From the NCBI GenBank assembly GCA_004298905.1, contig SCTK01000002.1, positions 1-34,870 of the forward strand: 34,870 bases of DNA, in the 5' to 3' direction. The position numbers and the translations under genes are program-made. Source of the stretch: Burkholderiaceae bacterium (lineage in GTDB: Bacteria; Pseudomonadota; Gammaproteobacteria; Burkholderiales; Burkholderiaceae_D). Position 1 is the stretch's first letter. Each line of letters opens with the position of its first letter. Under the pieces are notes generated by a model that searched no databases, was not told the origin of the DNA, and worked only from the letters and a program-made list of their open reading frames with translations. Positions 1-7,697 of the stretch are shown here, one piece after another.

Positions 1-2
1 CA

Positions 3-98
3 GCTATCGGTGCCGCCATGCGCAAGCTCGCTCATCTATGCTTCGGCGTCGTTAAATCCGGCAAACCCTATGATCAACATTGGCTCGCTCACCCTTGA
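3..98 (+). CDS. IS110-family transposase, C-terminal tail (partial, runs off left edge)
   Basis: Frame 3 reads AIGAAMRKLAHLCFGVVKSG and continues to a TGA at 96-98. The MRKL-H-GV-K-G-P-[FY] pattern is the usual end of IS110 (Transposase_20 domain) recombinases, the DEDD/serine enzymes that move these elements with bridge RNAs. Only about 31 residues are in the window. It cannot be told whether the element is complete to the left or is a remnant. The tail overlaps the 5' part of the longer forward frame that follows, which argues that this next gene starts downstream of the element. Confidence 0.75.
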   Translation, partial: AIGAAMRKLAHLCFGVVKSGKPYDQHWLAHP

Positions 99-141
99 CA
101 AGCAAGACGGTATCTACGCGAGCTACAAGGACCCGAAAGTG

Positions 142-585
142 ATGCAACCACGCGAACCATCGGAAGCACGCCAAGCTGTCGATGCCTGGCTGGCCGGAGA
201 CTACGAGCGTGCGCGAGAGCTATACAGCGTTTGTGTAGCTAAGGCGGCGCTTCCCGGTGCGGGGCTGGGACCCAACTTCTATCTCTCAGAATGGGCGCGC
301 CATGAAGCAAGTATTGGCAATCGGGAGGCATTTGAACGGCTGTTCGCCAAGGTGTTCGCATCCGAGCCAGACGCGCCGTTTTGGCGTCTATGCTACGCAC
401 GAGACACTTGGACTGAACTGAAAGATGAGGTCGCTTGCCACGATCGAATCGGAACCCTGGAGGCGCTTCTTGCCTCTGATCGATGGAACCGGACGCTTGA
501 TCTGGCCCCACGCGCGTACGCGCAGAAGATCGCAACACTCAAGGCATGGTTGCGGGGGGAGCCCGGTGGGCCAATCTGGCCTTAG
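142..585 (+). CDS. hypothetical protein, possibly 5'-truncated by IS110
   Basis: Not recognised. The frame is open from the window edge through GTG 10 and ATG 70, but that part overlaps the IS110 transposase tail ending at 98 and is probably element sequence. An AAGGA at 127-131 lies 7 nt before GTG 139 and 10 nt before ATG 142, so a start at 139 or 142 is preferred (about 147 residues). The product is soluble with no signal peptide or membrane segment. It is rich in Ala, Arg and Leu, with helical, TPR-like stretches such as AVDAWLAGDYERARELY and FERLFAKVFASEPDAPF. It is convergent with lysA, with about 50 bp between the stop codons. The native gene could have been longer before the IS110 insertion. 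Function unknown. Confidence 0.55.
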   Translation: MQPREPSEARQAVDAWLAGDYERARELYSVCVAKAALPGAGLGPNFYLSEWARHEASIGNREAFERLFAKVFASEPDAPFWRLCYARDTWTELKDEVACHDRIGTLEALLASDRWNRTLDLAPRAYAQKIATLKAWLRGEPGGPIWP

Positions 586-636
586 CCCTTCGCAGGTGGC
601 TGAGCTCAGACGTTGCGTCCTAGCCTACAAACCGTT

Positions 637-1911
637 TTAACCGGCGAGATTTTGCGGTACGCGTTCCAGCGCAAACAAATCCTGCACTCGCTCCCGCTCC
701 CGAACCAGATACACCGCATCCCCGTCCACCATTACTTCCGCTGCACGGGTGCGGGTGTTGTAGTTGGAGCTCATCGCCATCGCGTAACTCCCTGCGGATA
801 ACACGGCGAGCAGGTCGCCTTGCTCGAGTTTGAGCGCGCGGTTTTTGCCCAGCCAGTCGCCGCTTTCGCAGACGGGGCCGACGATGTCGTAGGTGGTGGG
901 GACGCCGCTGCGCGGCCGCACGGCGTCGATGCCGTGCCAGGCGTCATAGAGGGCGGGGCGCATGAGGTCGTTCATGGCGGCATCGACGATGGCGAAATTT
1001 TTGTCGGCGTTGTGCTTGAGATATTCCACCTTCGTTAAGAGAACGCCGGCGTTGCCGACCAGCGAGCGGCCGGGCTCGAACAGCACTTTCAACGCGCCAT
1101 AGCCACGGCTTTCGATGCGGGCAAACAGTTGCGCCAGCAGGTCGGCGGCGGCGGGTGGTTCTTCTTTGTCGTAACGAATGCCGAGGCCGCCGCCGAGATC
1201 CAGGTGGTGCAGCTTGATGCCATGCTTGGCAAGCGCATCGACGAGGTCGAGCACTTTGTCGAGGGCGTCGAGGTAGGGGCGAATCTCGGTCAGCTGCGAG
1301 CCAATATGGCAATCGATCCCAGCTACTTCGATATGCGGCAGGCTGGCGGCACGTTTGTAAAGATCCAGCGCGCTTTCGTATTCGACGCCGAATTTATTTT
1401 CCTTCAGACCGGTGGAAATGTAGGGGTGGGTCTTGGCATCGACATTGGGGTTGACGCGCAGAGAGACGCGTGCGGATTTATTCATCGCGGTGGCAACTTC
1501 GCTGATGCGCAGCAATTCGCTTTCCGATTCGACGTTGAAGCACAGCACGTCGTGGGTCAATGCGAGACGGATTTCTTCGGCGGATTTGCCGACGCCGGAG
1601 AACACCGCTTTTTTCGGATCGCACCCCGCCGCAATCACGCGCAGCAATTCACCGCCGGAGACGATGTCGAAGCCGGAGCCCAGCTCACCAAACAGTCGCA
1701 GGATGGCGAGGTTGGAATTGGTTTTCATCGCATAGCAGACCAGCGCGTTGCGATTTACTAGGCCACCCTGATAGTTTTCCCAGGCGGCCACTAGCGCGGC
1801 TTTGGAATAGACGTAGAGCGGCGTGCCGAACTGCGCGGCGAGTTGCGGCAGCGGCACGCGTTCGGCGTGCATCACGCCATTGAGCGTGGGGAAGAATTGC
1901 GTCGGTGTCAT
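637..1911 (-). CDS. lysA: diaminopimelate decarboxylase
   Basis: PLP-dependent fold-type III decarboxylase catalysing the last step of lysine synthesis, meso-diaminopimelate to L-lysine plus CO2, in the cytosol. The 424 residues match the family length. Visible landmarks are the PLP-binding lysine in CYAMKTNSN (K63), HIGSQ (202-206), the glycine loop LGGGLGI (239-245), EPGRSLVG (279-286) and the active-site CESGD (348-352) contributed across the dimer. It lies directly downstream of lptM on the minus strand, the usual betaproteobacterial arrangement, and the two are probably co-transcribed. The ATG at 1911 has no clear Shine-Dalgarno; its upstream region is an 11-bp tandem repeat followed by a T-rich stretch. 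MTPTQFFPTLNGV is a typical start for the group. The identification is secure. Confidence 0.97.
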   Translation of the reverse strand: MTPTQFFPTLNGVMHAERVPLPQLAAQFGTPLYVYSKAALVAAWENYQGGLVNRNALVCYAMKTNSNLAILRLFGELGSGFDIVSGGELLRVIAAGCDPKKAVFSGVGKSAEEIRLALTHDVLCFNVESESELLRISEVATAMNKSARVSLRVNPNVDAKTHPYISTGLKENKFGVEYESALDLYKRAASLPHIEVAGIDCHIGSQLTEIRPYLDALDKVLDLVDALAKHGIKLHHLDLGGGLGIRYDKEEPPAAADLLAQLFARIESRGYGALKVLFEPGRSLVGNAGVLLTKVEYLKHNADKNFAIVDAAMNDLMRPALYDAWHGIDAVRPRSGVPTTYDIVGPVCESGDWLGKNRALKLEQGDLLAVLSAGSYAMAMSSNYNTRTRAAEVMVDGDAVYLVRERERVQDLFALERVPQNLAG

Positions 1912-1923
1912 GTCTGAGAAAAA

Positions 1924-1956
1924 TTATTTTGTGCTTATTTTGTGCTTATTTTGTGT
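1924..1956. repeat. 11-bp tandem repeat, three copies, in the lptM-lysA gap
   Basis: Three back-to-back copies of TTATTTTGTGC (1924-1934, 1935-1945, 1946-1956, the last ending in T). The stop codon of lptM, TAA on the minus strand at 1946-1948, is the first of three TAA triplets supplied by the repeat. The array makes up nearly all of the spacer before lysA, so a change in copy number would change the gap by one helical turn per unit. Confidence 0.85.
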
Positions 1957-2065
1957 CTGTGGCAGCGGGCGGCACGGGCTTGTCTTTGGGCAGGTACAGC
2001 GGGCCGCGCTGGCCACACGCGCTCACGAGAAAAACAAGGATGCCAAGCAGAAGGATGGGGCGCAT
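1946..2065 (-). CDS. lptM: LptM-type small lipoprotein (YifL family)
   Basis: A 39-residue minus-strand gene, starting MRPILLLGILVFLVSACGQR and continuing GPLYLPKDKPVPP to a TAA. The signal peptide is followed by lipobox VSAC (cysteine 17) and the family hallmark CGQRGPLYLP. LptM, formerly YifL, is an outer-membrane lipoprotein that in Escherichia coli assists oxidative maturation of the LptD/LptE lipopolysaccharide translocon. Its place immediately upstream of lysA and divergent from cyaY is the standard neighbourhood for this family in proteobacteria. It is small enough to be missed by gene callers. The start at 2065 is the only reasonable ATG; the divergent gap to cyaY is 37 bp and must hold promoters for both directions. 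Function is assigned by family and context. Confidence 0.9.
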   Translation of the reverse strand: MRPILLLGILVFLVSACGQRGPLYLPKDKPVPPAATDTK

Positions 2066-2102
2066 GGTATTTTAAGCCGGTAATTTTGACGGGCAGTTTA
2101 GC

Positions 2103-2429
2103 ATGGCAACTTTGAACGAATCACAATTTATGCAGTTGGCGGAAGCCACTCTCGATGCCGTTGAAGCGGCGCTGGATCGGAGCGGCGCGGAGGTCGATTG
2201 CGTGCGTCAGGGCAACGTGCTGGAAATCGAATGCGAAGATGGCAGCAAGATCATCGTCAACAGCAATGCGCCGGTGCAGGAAATCTGGCTGGCGGCCAAA
2301 TCCGGCGGCTTTCATTTTCGCCGCGTCGAAGACCGTTGGTGCAACACGCGCGACGGCAGCGAATTGTTCGCCAGCCTATCGCGTGTGTTGTCTTTGCAGT
2401 GCGGGGCGGAGGTTAACCTGAAGGCTTAA
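2103..2429 (+). CDS. cyaY: frataxin-like iron-sulfur assembly protein CyaY
   Basis: Bacterial frataxin, an iron-binding regulator of IscS-driven iron-sulfur cluster assembly in the cytosol. The 108 residues are the usual length. The N-terminal acidic helix (FMQLAEATLDAVEAALD) carries the iron-binding face. The beta-sheet core follows, with VLEIECEDGSKIIVN and the conserved APVQEIWLAAKSGGFHF (56-72), and then a C-terminal helix. Divergent from lptM-lysA, a conserved pairing. The ATG at 2103 starts directly with the family N-terminus, and no better start exists. No anomalies. Confidence 0.96.
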   Translation: MATLNESQFMQLAEATLDAVEAALDRSGAEVDCVRQGNVLEIECEDGSKIIVNSNAPVQEIWLAAKSGGFHFRRVEDRWCNTRDGSELFASLSRVLSLQCGAEVNLKA

Positions 2430-2451
2430 GCGCGAGAGGCTATTGCGGAAT

Positions 2452-2585
2452 TTCCCCTCGCCCGCAGGCGGGAGAGGGTGGCCCGAAGGGCCGGGTGAGG
2501 GCGCATCCATTTTCGTGCTGCAAAAACGTTACCCTGTTCCATCGCCCTCATCCCCAACCCTTCTCCCGCCTGCGGGAGAAGGGAG
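2452..2585. repeat. paired GC-rich inverted repeats (REP-like) between cyaY and ponA
   Basis: The left unit (about 2452-2502) contains CCCGCAGGCGGGAGAGGG and GGCCCGAAGGGCC. The right unit (about 2543-2585) contains CCCTTCTCCCGCCTGCGGGAG and is roughly the reverse complement of the left one. Both end in GAGGGCG/CGCCCTC on the inner side, with about 40 bp of ordinary sequence between. Each unit also forms its own hairpin. It sits between two convergent genes, where such dispersed repeats are common and may act as a bidirectional terminator. Confidence 0.7.
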
Positions 2586-2612
2586 CATGACGGGCAAGCT
2601 CGTGACAGCGCT

Positions 2613-5003
2613 TTAAGGCTTCTGCGCTGCCGGATCGGGCGGCAGCGAGTGGATGGGGACGGGTTGCTGTCCGGGCGGAAGTTCGGCGGGCGGCTCGGGT
2701 GTTTCTTCCACACCCAACGAAGGCACGCTCTGGCCGGGCTGATATTCGGTGTAGTAGTACTCACCGTTGAGTGAGACGACGCCGTCCGGCGCGGTACGTT
2801 CAACTTCCGGCACGCCTTTCAAAACCACTTCCATGTATTTCATCCAGATCGGCAAGGCCAGTCCGCCGCCGGTTTCCTTGTCGCCAAGTTTTTTCGGGAT
2901 GTCATAACCGATCCAGGCCACGCCCACCAGATTGGGTTGATAACCGGCGAACCAGGCATCCTGCGAATCGTTGGTGGTGCCGGTCTTGCCGGCGATGTCG
3001 TTGCGCTTGAGTGCAACCGCCTTGGCGGCCGTGCCGTAGCGCGTGACGTCGCGCAGCAGGCTGTCCATGATGTAGGCGTTGCGCGGATCAATGACCTGGC
3101 GCGCATCGGCGCCCACCGTTTGCGGCTTGGCTTCGGCCAGTACCTTGCCGTCGGCATCAGTGACCTTGCTGATCAGATAGGGGTTGATCAGATAACCGCC
3201 GTTGGCGAACACGGAATAAGCCGCGACCATTTGCCAGGGGTTGGTGCTGCCCGCGCCCAGCGCCAGGGTCAGATACGGCGGATGCTTGGCCGCCTCAAAG
3301 CCGAAGCGCGTGGCGTAGTCTTGCGCATACTGCGGGCCGATGGCGCGGAGGATGCGGATCGACACCATGTTTTTGGATTTCGCCAGCGCTTGCCGCAGCT
3401 TCATCGGCCCTTCATATTTGCCGTCGTAGTTCTTCGGCTCCCAGGCTTCACTGCCGGTGACACTGGCTTCGAAACGAATCGGCGCATCGTTGATGATGGT
3501 GGAGGGCGTGAAGCCTTTTTCCAGCGCAGCGGAATAGATGAAGGGCTTGAAACTGGAGCCGGGTTGCCGCCAGGACTGGCTGACGTGATTGAATTTGTTG
3601 CGGTTGAAATCGAAGCCGCCGACCAGGGCGCGCACGCCACCGTCGTGCGTGTCGGCGGCGACAAAACCGGCCTCGACTTCCGGCATGCGCGTGATGCCCC
3701 AGACGCCTTTTTCATCCTGCATGATGCGCACGACGGCGCCGCGGCGGATGCGCTTGTTCGGCTGCTCGCGTGGATTGAGCGCACTGGCGGCAAAGGTCAG
3801 ACCCGTGCCCTTGATTTCGATCGCTTCGCCGCGATGGCGCGCCACCTTGACCAGCTTGGGTGAGGCTTCAAGCACGACGGCGGCGTAGATGTCATCGCTA
3901 TCGGGATATTCGAGTAAGGCATCATCAATGGCGTCTTCGATGTTTTCGTTTTCAGACAGGTCGAGATAGCCTTCGGGCCCGTCGTAACCATGACGGCTGA
4001 CGTAGTTCATCACGTTGCTGCGCACGGCTTTATAGGCGGTGTCCTGATCGACCTTGCGCAGCGTGGTGTAGACGTTCAGGCCGCGCGAGTAGGCGTCTTC
4101 ATGGTAAGTGTTGTAAATCAACTGGCGCACCATTTCCGTCGCGTATTCGGCATGAACTTCAAATTCCTGGCCGGAGGCCTTGACTTGCAACGGTTCGGCG
4201 AGCGCGGCTTGATATTGTTGTTTGTTCAAGAAGCCGAGCGAAGCCATGCGCTCGAGGATGTATTGCTGACGGATTTTTGCGCGCTTGGGATTCACCACCG
4301 GGTTATAGGCCGACGGCGCCTTGGGTAGTCCGGCCAGCATGGCGGCTTCGGCGGCGGTGATCTTGGCGAGCGGTTTGCCGAAATAGATTTGCGCGGCGGA
4401 GGCAAAGCCGTAAGCGCGTTGACCCAGATAAATCTGGTTCAGATAAATTTCCAGAATCTGGTTCTTGCTCAGATTGGCTTCGATCTTGAAGGCCAGCAGC
4501 GCTTCATAGACCTTGCGCGTGAAGGAGCGTTCGCTGGACAGAAAGAAATTGCGAGCCACCTGCATCGTGATCGTACTTGCGCCCTGACCGCGGTGGCCGC
4601 TGCTCAGGTTGGCCACGGCAGCGCGCGCCACGCCCCACAGATCAACACCACCGTGCTCGAAGAAGCGGTCATCTTCGGCCGCCAGCACGGCTTGCACCAT
4701 CACCGGCGGCACGTCCTTGAAGTGCACCAGGTTGCGCCGCTCTTCGCCGAATTCGCCGAGCAGCACGCCCTCAACCGAGTAAATGCGCAGCGGAATTTTC
4801 GGCCGGTAATCGGTCAACGATTCCAGCGAGGGCAGATTCGGGTAAGCCAGCGCCAGCGCCAGCGAACCCAGCAGCGACAGGCACACCAGGCCGGCCACGA
4901 AGATCATGACCGCGAGGAATAGCCATCCGCTCCAGCCGCGCTCCCGGAGAGCGAACAGCTGTGCAAATAGCGCTTTAGTTTTTTCGAAATATCTCGATAA
5001 CAT
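2613..5003 (-). CDS. mrcA: class A penicillin-binding protein 1A (peptidoglycan glycosyltransferase/transpeptidase)
   Basis: Bifunctional inner-membrane enzyme (also called PonA) that polymerises and cross-links peptidoglycan in the periplasm. From ATG 5003 it is 796 residues. An in-frame extension to 5090 is possible, but MLSRYFEKTKALF is the family-like start. There is one transmembrane helix at about 27-50. The GT51 domain has catalytic E110 in EDDRFFEHGGVD and the GASTITMQVARN motif (141-152). The transpeptidase has SSFK (483-486, nucleophile S483), SKN (543-545) and KTG (673-675). The C-terminal tail is Pro-rich. Divergent from pilMNOPQ, a conserved arrangement in beta- and gammaproteobacteria. 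All catalytic motifs are intact. Confidence 0.96.
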   Translation of the reverse strand: MLSRYFEKTKALFAQLFALRERGWSGWLFLAVMIFVAGLVCLSLLGSLALALAYPNLPSLESLTDYRPKIPLRIYSVEGVLLGEFGEERRNLVHFKDVPPVMVQAVLAAEDDRFFEHGGVDLWGVARAAVANLSSGHRGQGASTITMQVARNFFLSSERSFTRKVYEALLAFKIEANLSKNQILEIYLNQIYLGQRAYGFASAAQIYFGKPLAKITAAEAAMLAGLPKAPSAYNPVVNPKRAKIRQQYILERMASLGFLNKQQYQAALAEPLQVKASGQEFEVHAEYATEMVRQLIYNTYHEDAYSRGLNVYTTLRKVDQDTAYKAVRSNVMNYVSRHGYDGPEGYLDLSENENIEDAIDDALLEYPDSDDIYAAVVLEASPKLVKVARHRGEAIEIKGTGLTFAASALNPREQPNKRIRRGAVVRIMQDEKGVWGITRMPEVEAGFVAADTHDGGVRALVGGFDFNRNKFNHVSQSWRQPGSSFKPFIYSAALEKGFTPSTIINDAPIRFEASVTGSEAWEPKNYDGKYEGPMKLRQALAKSKNMVSIRILRAIGPQYAQDYATRFGFEAAKHPPYLTLALGAGSTNPWQMVAAYSVFANGGYLINPYLISKVTDADGKVLAEAKPQTVGADARQVIDPRNAYIMDSLLRDVTRYGTAAKAVALKRNDIAGKTGTTNDSQDAWFAGYQPNLVGVAWIGYDIPKKLGDKETGGGLALPIWMKYMEVVLKGVPEVERTAPDGVVSLNGEYYYTEYQPGQSVPSLGVEETPEPPAELPPGQQPVPIHSLPPDPAAQKP

Positions 5004-5328
5004 GGATTGACGTGTTTTCCGGCGGGTTTTCGGAGAATGGTTGAGAGCCTGGCGGATTATAGTGGAGTCGCCAGTCCGTTCCGGGACCAAGGCGCTGTTT
5101 TCTGCTTCGTATCATTGCCGGATCGCGTGGTGGGCGCGCAACCTCCAGGCGCAAAACCGCTAAAAGCCTGATAAAAGGCTTTACAGGTCTGAAAAGATAT
5201 TGCTAGCATCTAACGTAAATTATCCAAAGTCGCAGTAAAAGACTTGTTTTTTTAGGGAAATTTTGAATCGCTCAAGGCGGCTTCGGTGGCGTTGAGCGTT
5301 CTACCCGTGGAGCGTTGGGGAGCATATT
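5004..5328. promoter_or_regulatory. divergent ponA/pilM intergenic region with candidate pil promoter
   Basis: A 325-bp gene-free stretch. On the plus strand TTTACA (5180-5185) is followed after 18 bp by TAGCAT (5204-5209), a plausible though weak sigma-70 promoter for the pil operon. A small hairpin, AAAGCC...GGCTTT (5163-5182), overlaps its -35 side. A GGGGAG Shine-Dalgarno at 5317-5322 serves the pilM TTG start. No coding sequence or repeat was recognised in the rest. Confidence 0.35.
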
Positions 5329-6414
5329 TTGGCTTTAGACCTCGGATCTTTATTCCGTTCAAAAAATCCGCCCTTGATCGGGCTGGATATCAGCTCGTCC
5401 AGCGTCAAGCTGGTGGAGTTGTCTGCGGGTGCGCAAAGCGGCAGCTATCAACTGGAACGCTACGCGATCGAGTTGTTGCCGCGCGGCGCGCTGGTTGACG
5501 GCGCGATGGAAAACATGGACGCGATCGCCGATGCCATTTCCCGCGCCCTCAAACGCAGCGGCAGCAGCGTGAAAAATGTCGCCATGGCCTTGCCCTCCAG
5601 CGCCGTCATTACCAAACGCATTGTTTTGCCCGCCGACTTGCGCGAAGAAGAAATGGAAGCACAAGTGGAAAGCGAGGCCAATCAATATATTCCCTTTGCT
5701 ATCGACGAAGTGAACCTGGATTTTCAGGTCATTGGGCCGGCCGCCAATTCGGCGGGCGATGTCGATGTGCTGATCGCCGCCTCACGCAAGGAAAAAGTAC
5801 AGGACCGCGTCGCGGTGGCGGAGATGGCGGGGCTGACCCCAGTGGTGATGGATATCGAATCCTATGCCCTGCGCGCCGCGATGGATCACTACAACGTTCA
5901 CATGGAAGGCTATTCGCCGGAAGCGGTGATTGCCCTGTTCCACATCGGCGCCAACACCACCTCGCTCAACGTCATGATCAATGGCCAGTCGGTGTATGAG
6001 CGCGAGCAGCCGTTTGGCGGCGCGATGCTGACGCAGGATATTGTGCGCAATTTCGGGCTGACGTTTGAAGAAGCCGAGGCGCGCAAGCGCGCGCGCGACT
6101 TGCCGGAAAATTACGAGCGCGACTTGTTGCAACCCTTCGTCGACAGTGTGGCGACCGAAGTGGCGCGCGCCTTGCAATTCTTCTTTACCTCGACGCCTTA
6201 CACCCGTGTCGACAGAATTCTGCTTGCGGGCGGCTCGGCCGTGGTGGGCGGGTTGGAAGAGGTGGTGGCCAATCGGGTGCAGGTGACGACGACGTCTATC
6301 TCGCCGTTTGCGGGCATGGGTTTTTCTGCCAATGTGCGCGAGAAGCAGTTGGCGCAGGATGCGCCCAGTCTGCTGGTCGCCACCGGACTGGCGTTGCGGA
6401 GGTTTGAAGAATGA
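5329..6414 (+). CDS. pilM: type IV pilus assembly protein PilM
   Basis: Cytoplasmic actin-like ATPase-fold protein that binds the N-terminal tail of PilN and links the pilus motor to the inner-membrane alignment complex. The 361 residues match the family. The N-terminus carries the phosphate-1 motif IGLDISSSSVKLVEL (17-31), and the C-terminal half has ILLAGGSAVVGGLEE of the second actin subdomain. The start is TTG 5329, preceded by GGGGAG at 5317-5322 (6-nt spacing). The next in-frame ATG is more than 50 residues in and would remove the nucleotide-binding motif. First gene of pilMNOPQ, with a 4-nt ATGA overlap with pilN. Confidence 0.95.
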   Translation: MALDLGSLFRSKNPPLIGLDISSSSVKLVELSAGAQSGSYQLERYAIELLPRGALVDGAMENMDAIADAISRALKRSGSSVKNVAMALPSSAVITKRIVLPADLREEEMEAQVESEANQYIPFAIDEVNLDFQVIGPAANSAGDVDVLIAASRKEKVQDRVAVAEMAGLTPVVMDIESYALRAAMDHYNVHMEGYSPEAVIALFHIGANTTSLNVMINGQSVYEREQPFGGAMLTQDIVRNFGLTFEEAEARKRARDLPENYERDLLQPFVDSVATEVARALQFFFTSTPYTRVDRILLAGGSAVVGGLEEVVANRVQVTTTSISPFAGMGFSANVREKQLAQDAPSLLVATGLALRRFEE

Positions 6415-7031
6415 GTCTCCGCATAAACCTGCTGCCGCACCGCGAAGCCAAACGTGCGCAACGGCGCCGGGATTTCTATGCCATGCTGGTGCTGGGCGCA
6501 ATTGCCGCGCTGGCGGTTGTGGTCATTGGTGCGCTGTATTTCCAGGCGCTGATCGTGACGCAGAATCAGCGCAACGAATTCATTCAATCCGAAAACAAGA
6601 AGCTGGATGAGCAAATCAAGGAAGTCTCATCGCTGAAAGAGGAAATTGAAGGCTTGCGCGCGCGCCAGACAGCGGTGGAAGATTTGCAGACCGAGCGCAA
6701 CCTGCCCGTGCATTTGCTGGATGAAATGGTCAAGCTGGTGCCGGAAGGCGTGCATCTGAAAACGCTGAAGCAAGCGGGCAAGCAAGTCACGTTGACCGGC
6801 ATTGCGCAATCCAACGAGCGCGTGTCCGAGTTGCTGCGCAATCTGGGCACGCAATCGCAATGGATCGAGCGGCCCGAGCTGATCGAAATTCGTTCGGAAG
6901 CGCCCAATGCGCAGAAAACTTCCAATCGGCCGCTGCTGTTTGAATTCAGCCTGACAACCCTCATCAAGGGTGCAGGGGTGTCGCCAGAGGATTCGGCGGC
7001 GAAAACCGCGCCGGGCAAGGCGCGGAAATGA
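6411..7031 (+). CDS. pilN: type IV pilus inner-membrane protein PilN
   Basis: Single-pass inner-membrane protein of the PilMNOP alignment complex. The first residues carry the PilM-binding motif INLLPHRE (5-12). A transmembrane helix follows at about 24-47, then a coiled coil (about 52-90, rich in Gln, Glu and Lys) and a ferredoxin-like periplasmic domain that pairs with PilO. The 206 residues are the usual size. The ATG overlaps the pilM stop (ATGA at 6411-6414), which indicates translational coupling. The gap to pilO is 6 bp. Confidence 0.95.
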   Translation: MSLRINLLPHREAKRAQRRRDFYAMLVLGAIAALAVVVIGALYFQALIVTQNQRNEFIQSENKKLDEQIKEVSSLKEEIEGLRARQTAVEDLQTERNLPVHLLDEMVKLVPEGVHLKTLKQAGKQVTLTGIAQSNERVSELLRNLGTQSQWIERPELIEIRSEAPNAQKTSNRPLLFEFSLTTLIKGAGVSPEDSAAKTAPGKARK

Positions 7032-7037
7032 GGACCT

Positions 7038-7697
7038 ATGGCCTTGAATCTTGACATCAATCAATTAACCGACCAGTTCCGGGGGCTCAACCCCAACGAC
7101 CCGGGTTCCTGGCCGGCGCTGCCGCGTGCTGCAGCGGTGTTGGGCGTGTTTGCGCTGGTACTGGCGCTGGGCTGGTTTTTGTATCTTTCCGGTTTGCAGG
7201 ACACGCGCCAGGCCGGTATCGATCAAGAAGAGCAATTGAAAACCGAGTACCGGAAAAAAATTGCGCAAGCGGTCAACCTCGAGGCGCTGCGTCAGCAAAA
7301 GGAAGAAGTGACGCAATACGTGAATTCGCTGGAGAAAAAACTGCCCAGCAAGGCGGAAATGGACGCCCTGCTGTCAGACATCAACCAGGCGGGTGTTGGT
7401 CGCGGTTTGCAGTTTGAGTTGTTCAAACCCGGCCAGGTGGTGGTCAAGGATTATTATGCCGAGCTGCCGATCAGCATCCGCATCAGTGGCCGCTATCACG
7501 ATCTGGCCTCATTCACCGGTGATGTGGCGGGCTTGTCGCGGATTGTCACGCTGAACGAAATCTCGCTGAAAACCAATGACAAAGGTGGCGGTTTGACGAT
7601 GGAGTCGGTGGCAAAAACCTTCCGCTATCTTGATCCCGAGGAAGTGTCGGCCGTCAGAAAAGCCAAGCAGGATGCGAAGGCGGGAGTGAAGAAATGA
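7038..7697 (+). CDS. pilO: type IV pilus inner-membrane protein PilO
   Basis: Partner of PilN in the inner-membrane alignment complex. The 219 residues comprise a short cytoplasmic N-terminus (MALNLDINQLTDQF), one transmembrane helix (about 31-51), a coiled coil (about 57-100) and a periplasmic domain with GRGLQFELFKPG and the ISGRYHDLASFTGDVAGLSR signature of the family. It begins 6 bp after the pilN stop, and its last codons overlap the pilP start by 4 nt. Confidence 0.95.
   Translation: MALNLDINQLTDQFRGLNPNDPGSWPALPRAAAVLGVFALVLALGWFLYLSGLQDTRQAGIDQEEQLKTEYRKKIAQAVNLEALRQQKEEVTQYVNSLEKKLPSKAEMDALLSDINQAGVGRGLQFELFKPGQVVVKDYYAELPISIRISGRYHDLASFTGDVAGLSRIVTLNEISLKTNDKGGGLTMESVAKTFRYLDPEEVSAVRKAKQDAKAGVKK

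Noticed and set aside
10-141. N-terminal extension of the first hypothetical gene from GTG 10 or ATG 70
   Set aside because: Overlaps the IS110 transposase tail in another frame and has no ribosome binding site; treated as element sequence.
5004-5090. 29-residue N-terminal extension of the penicillin-binding protein from 5090
   Set aside because: The extension is not membrane-like or family-like, and MLSRYFEKT at 5003 is the usual start.
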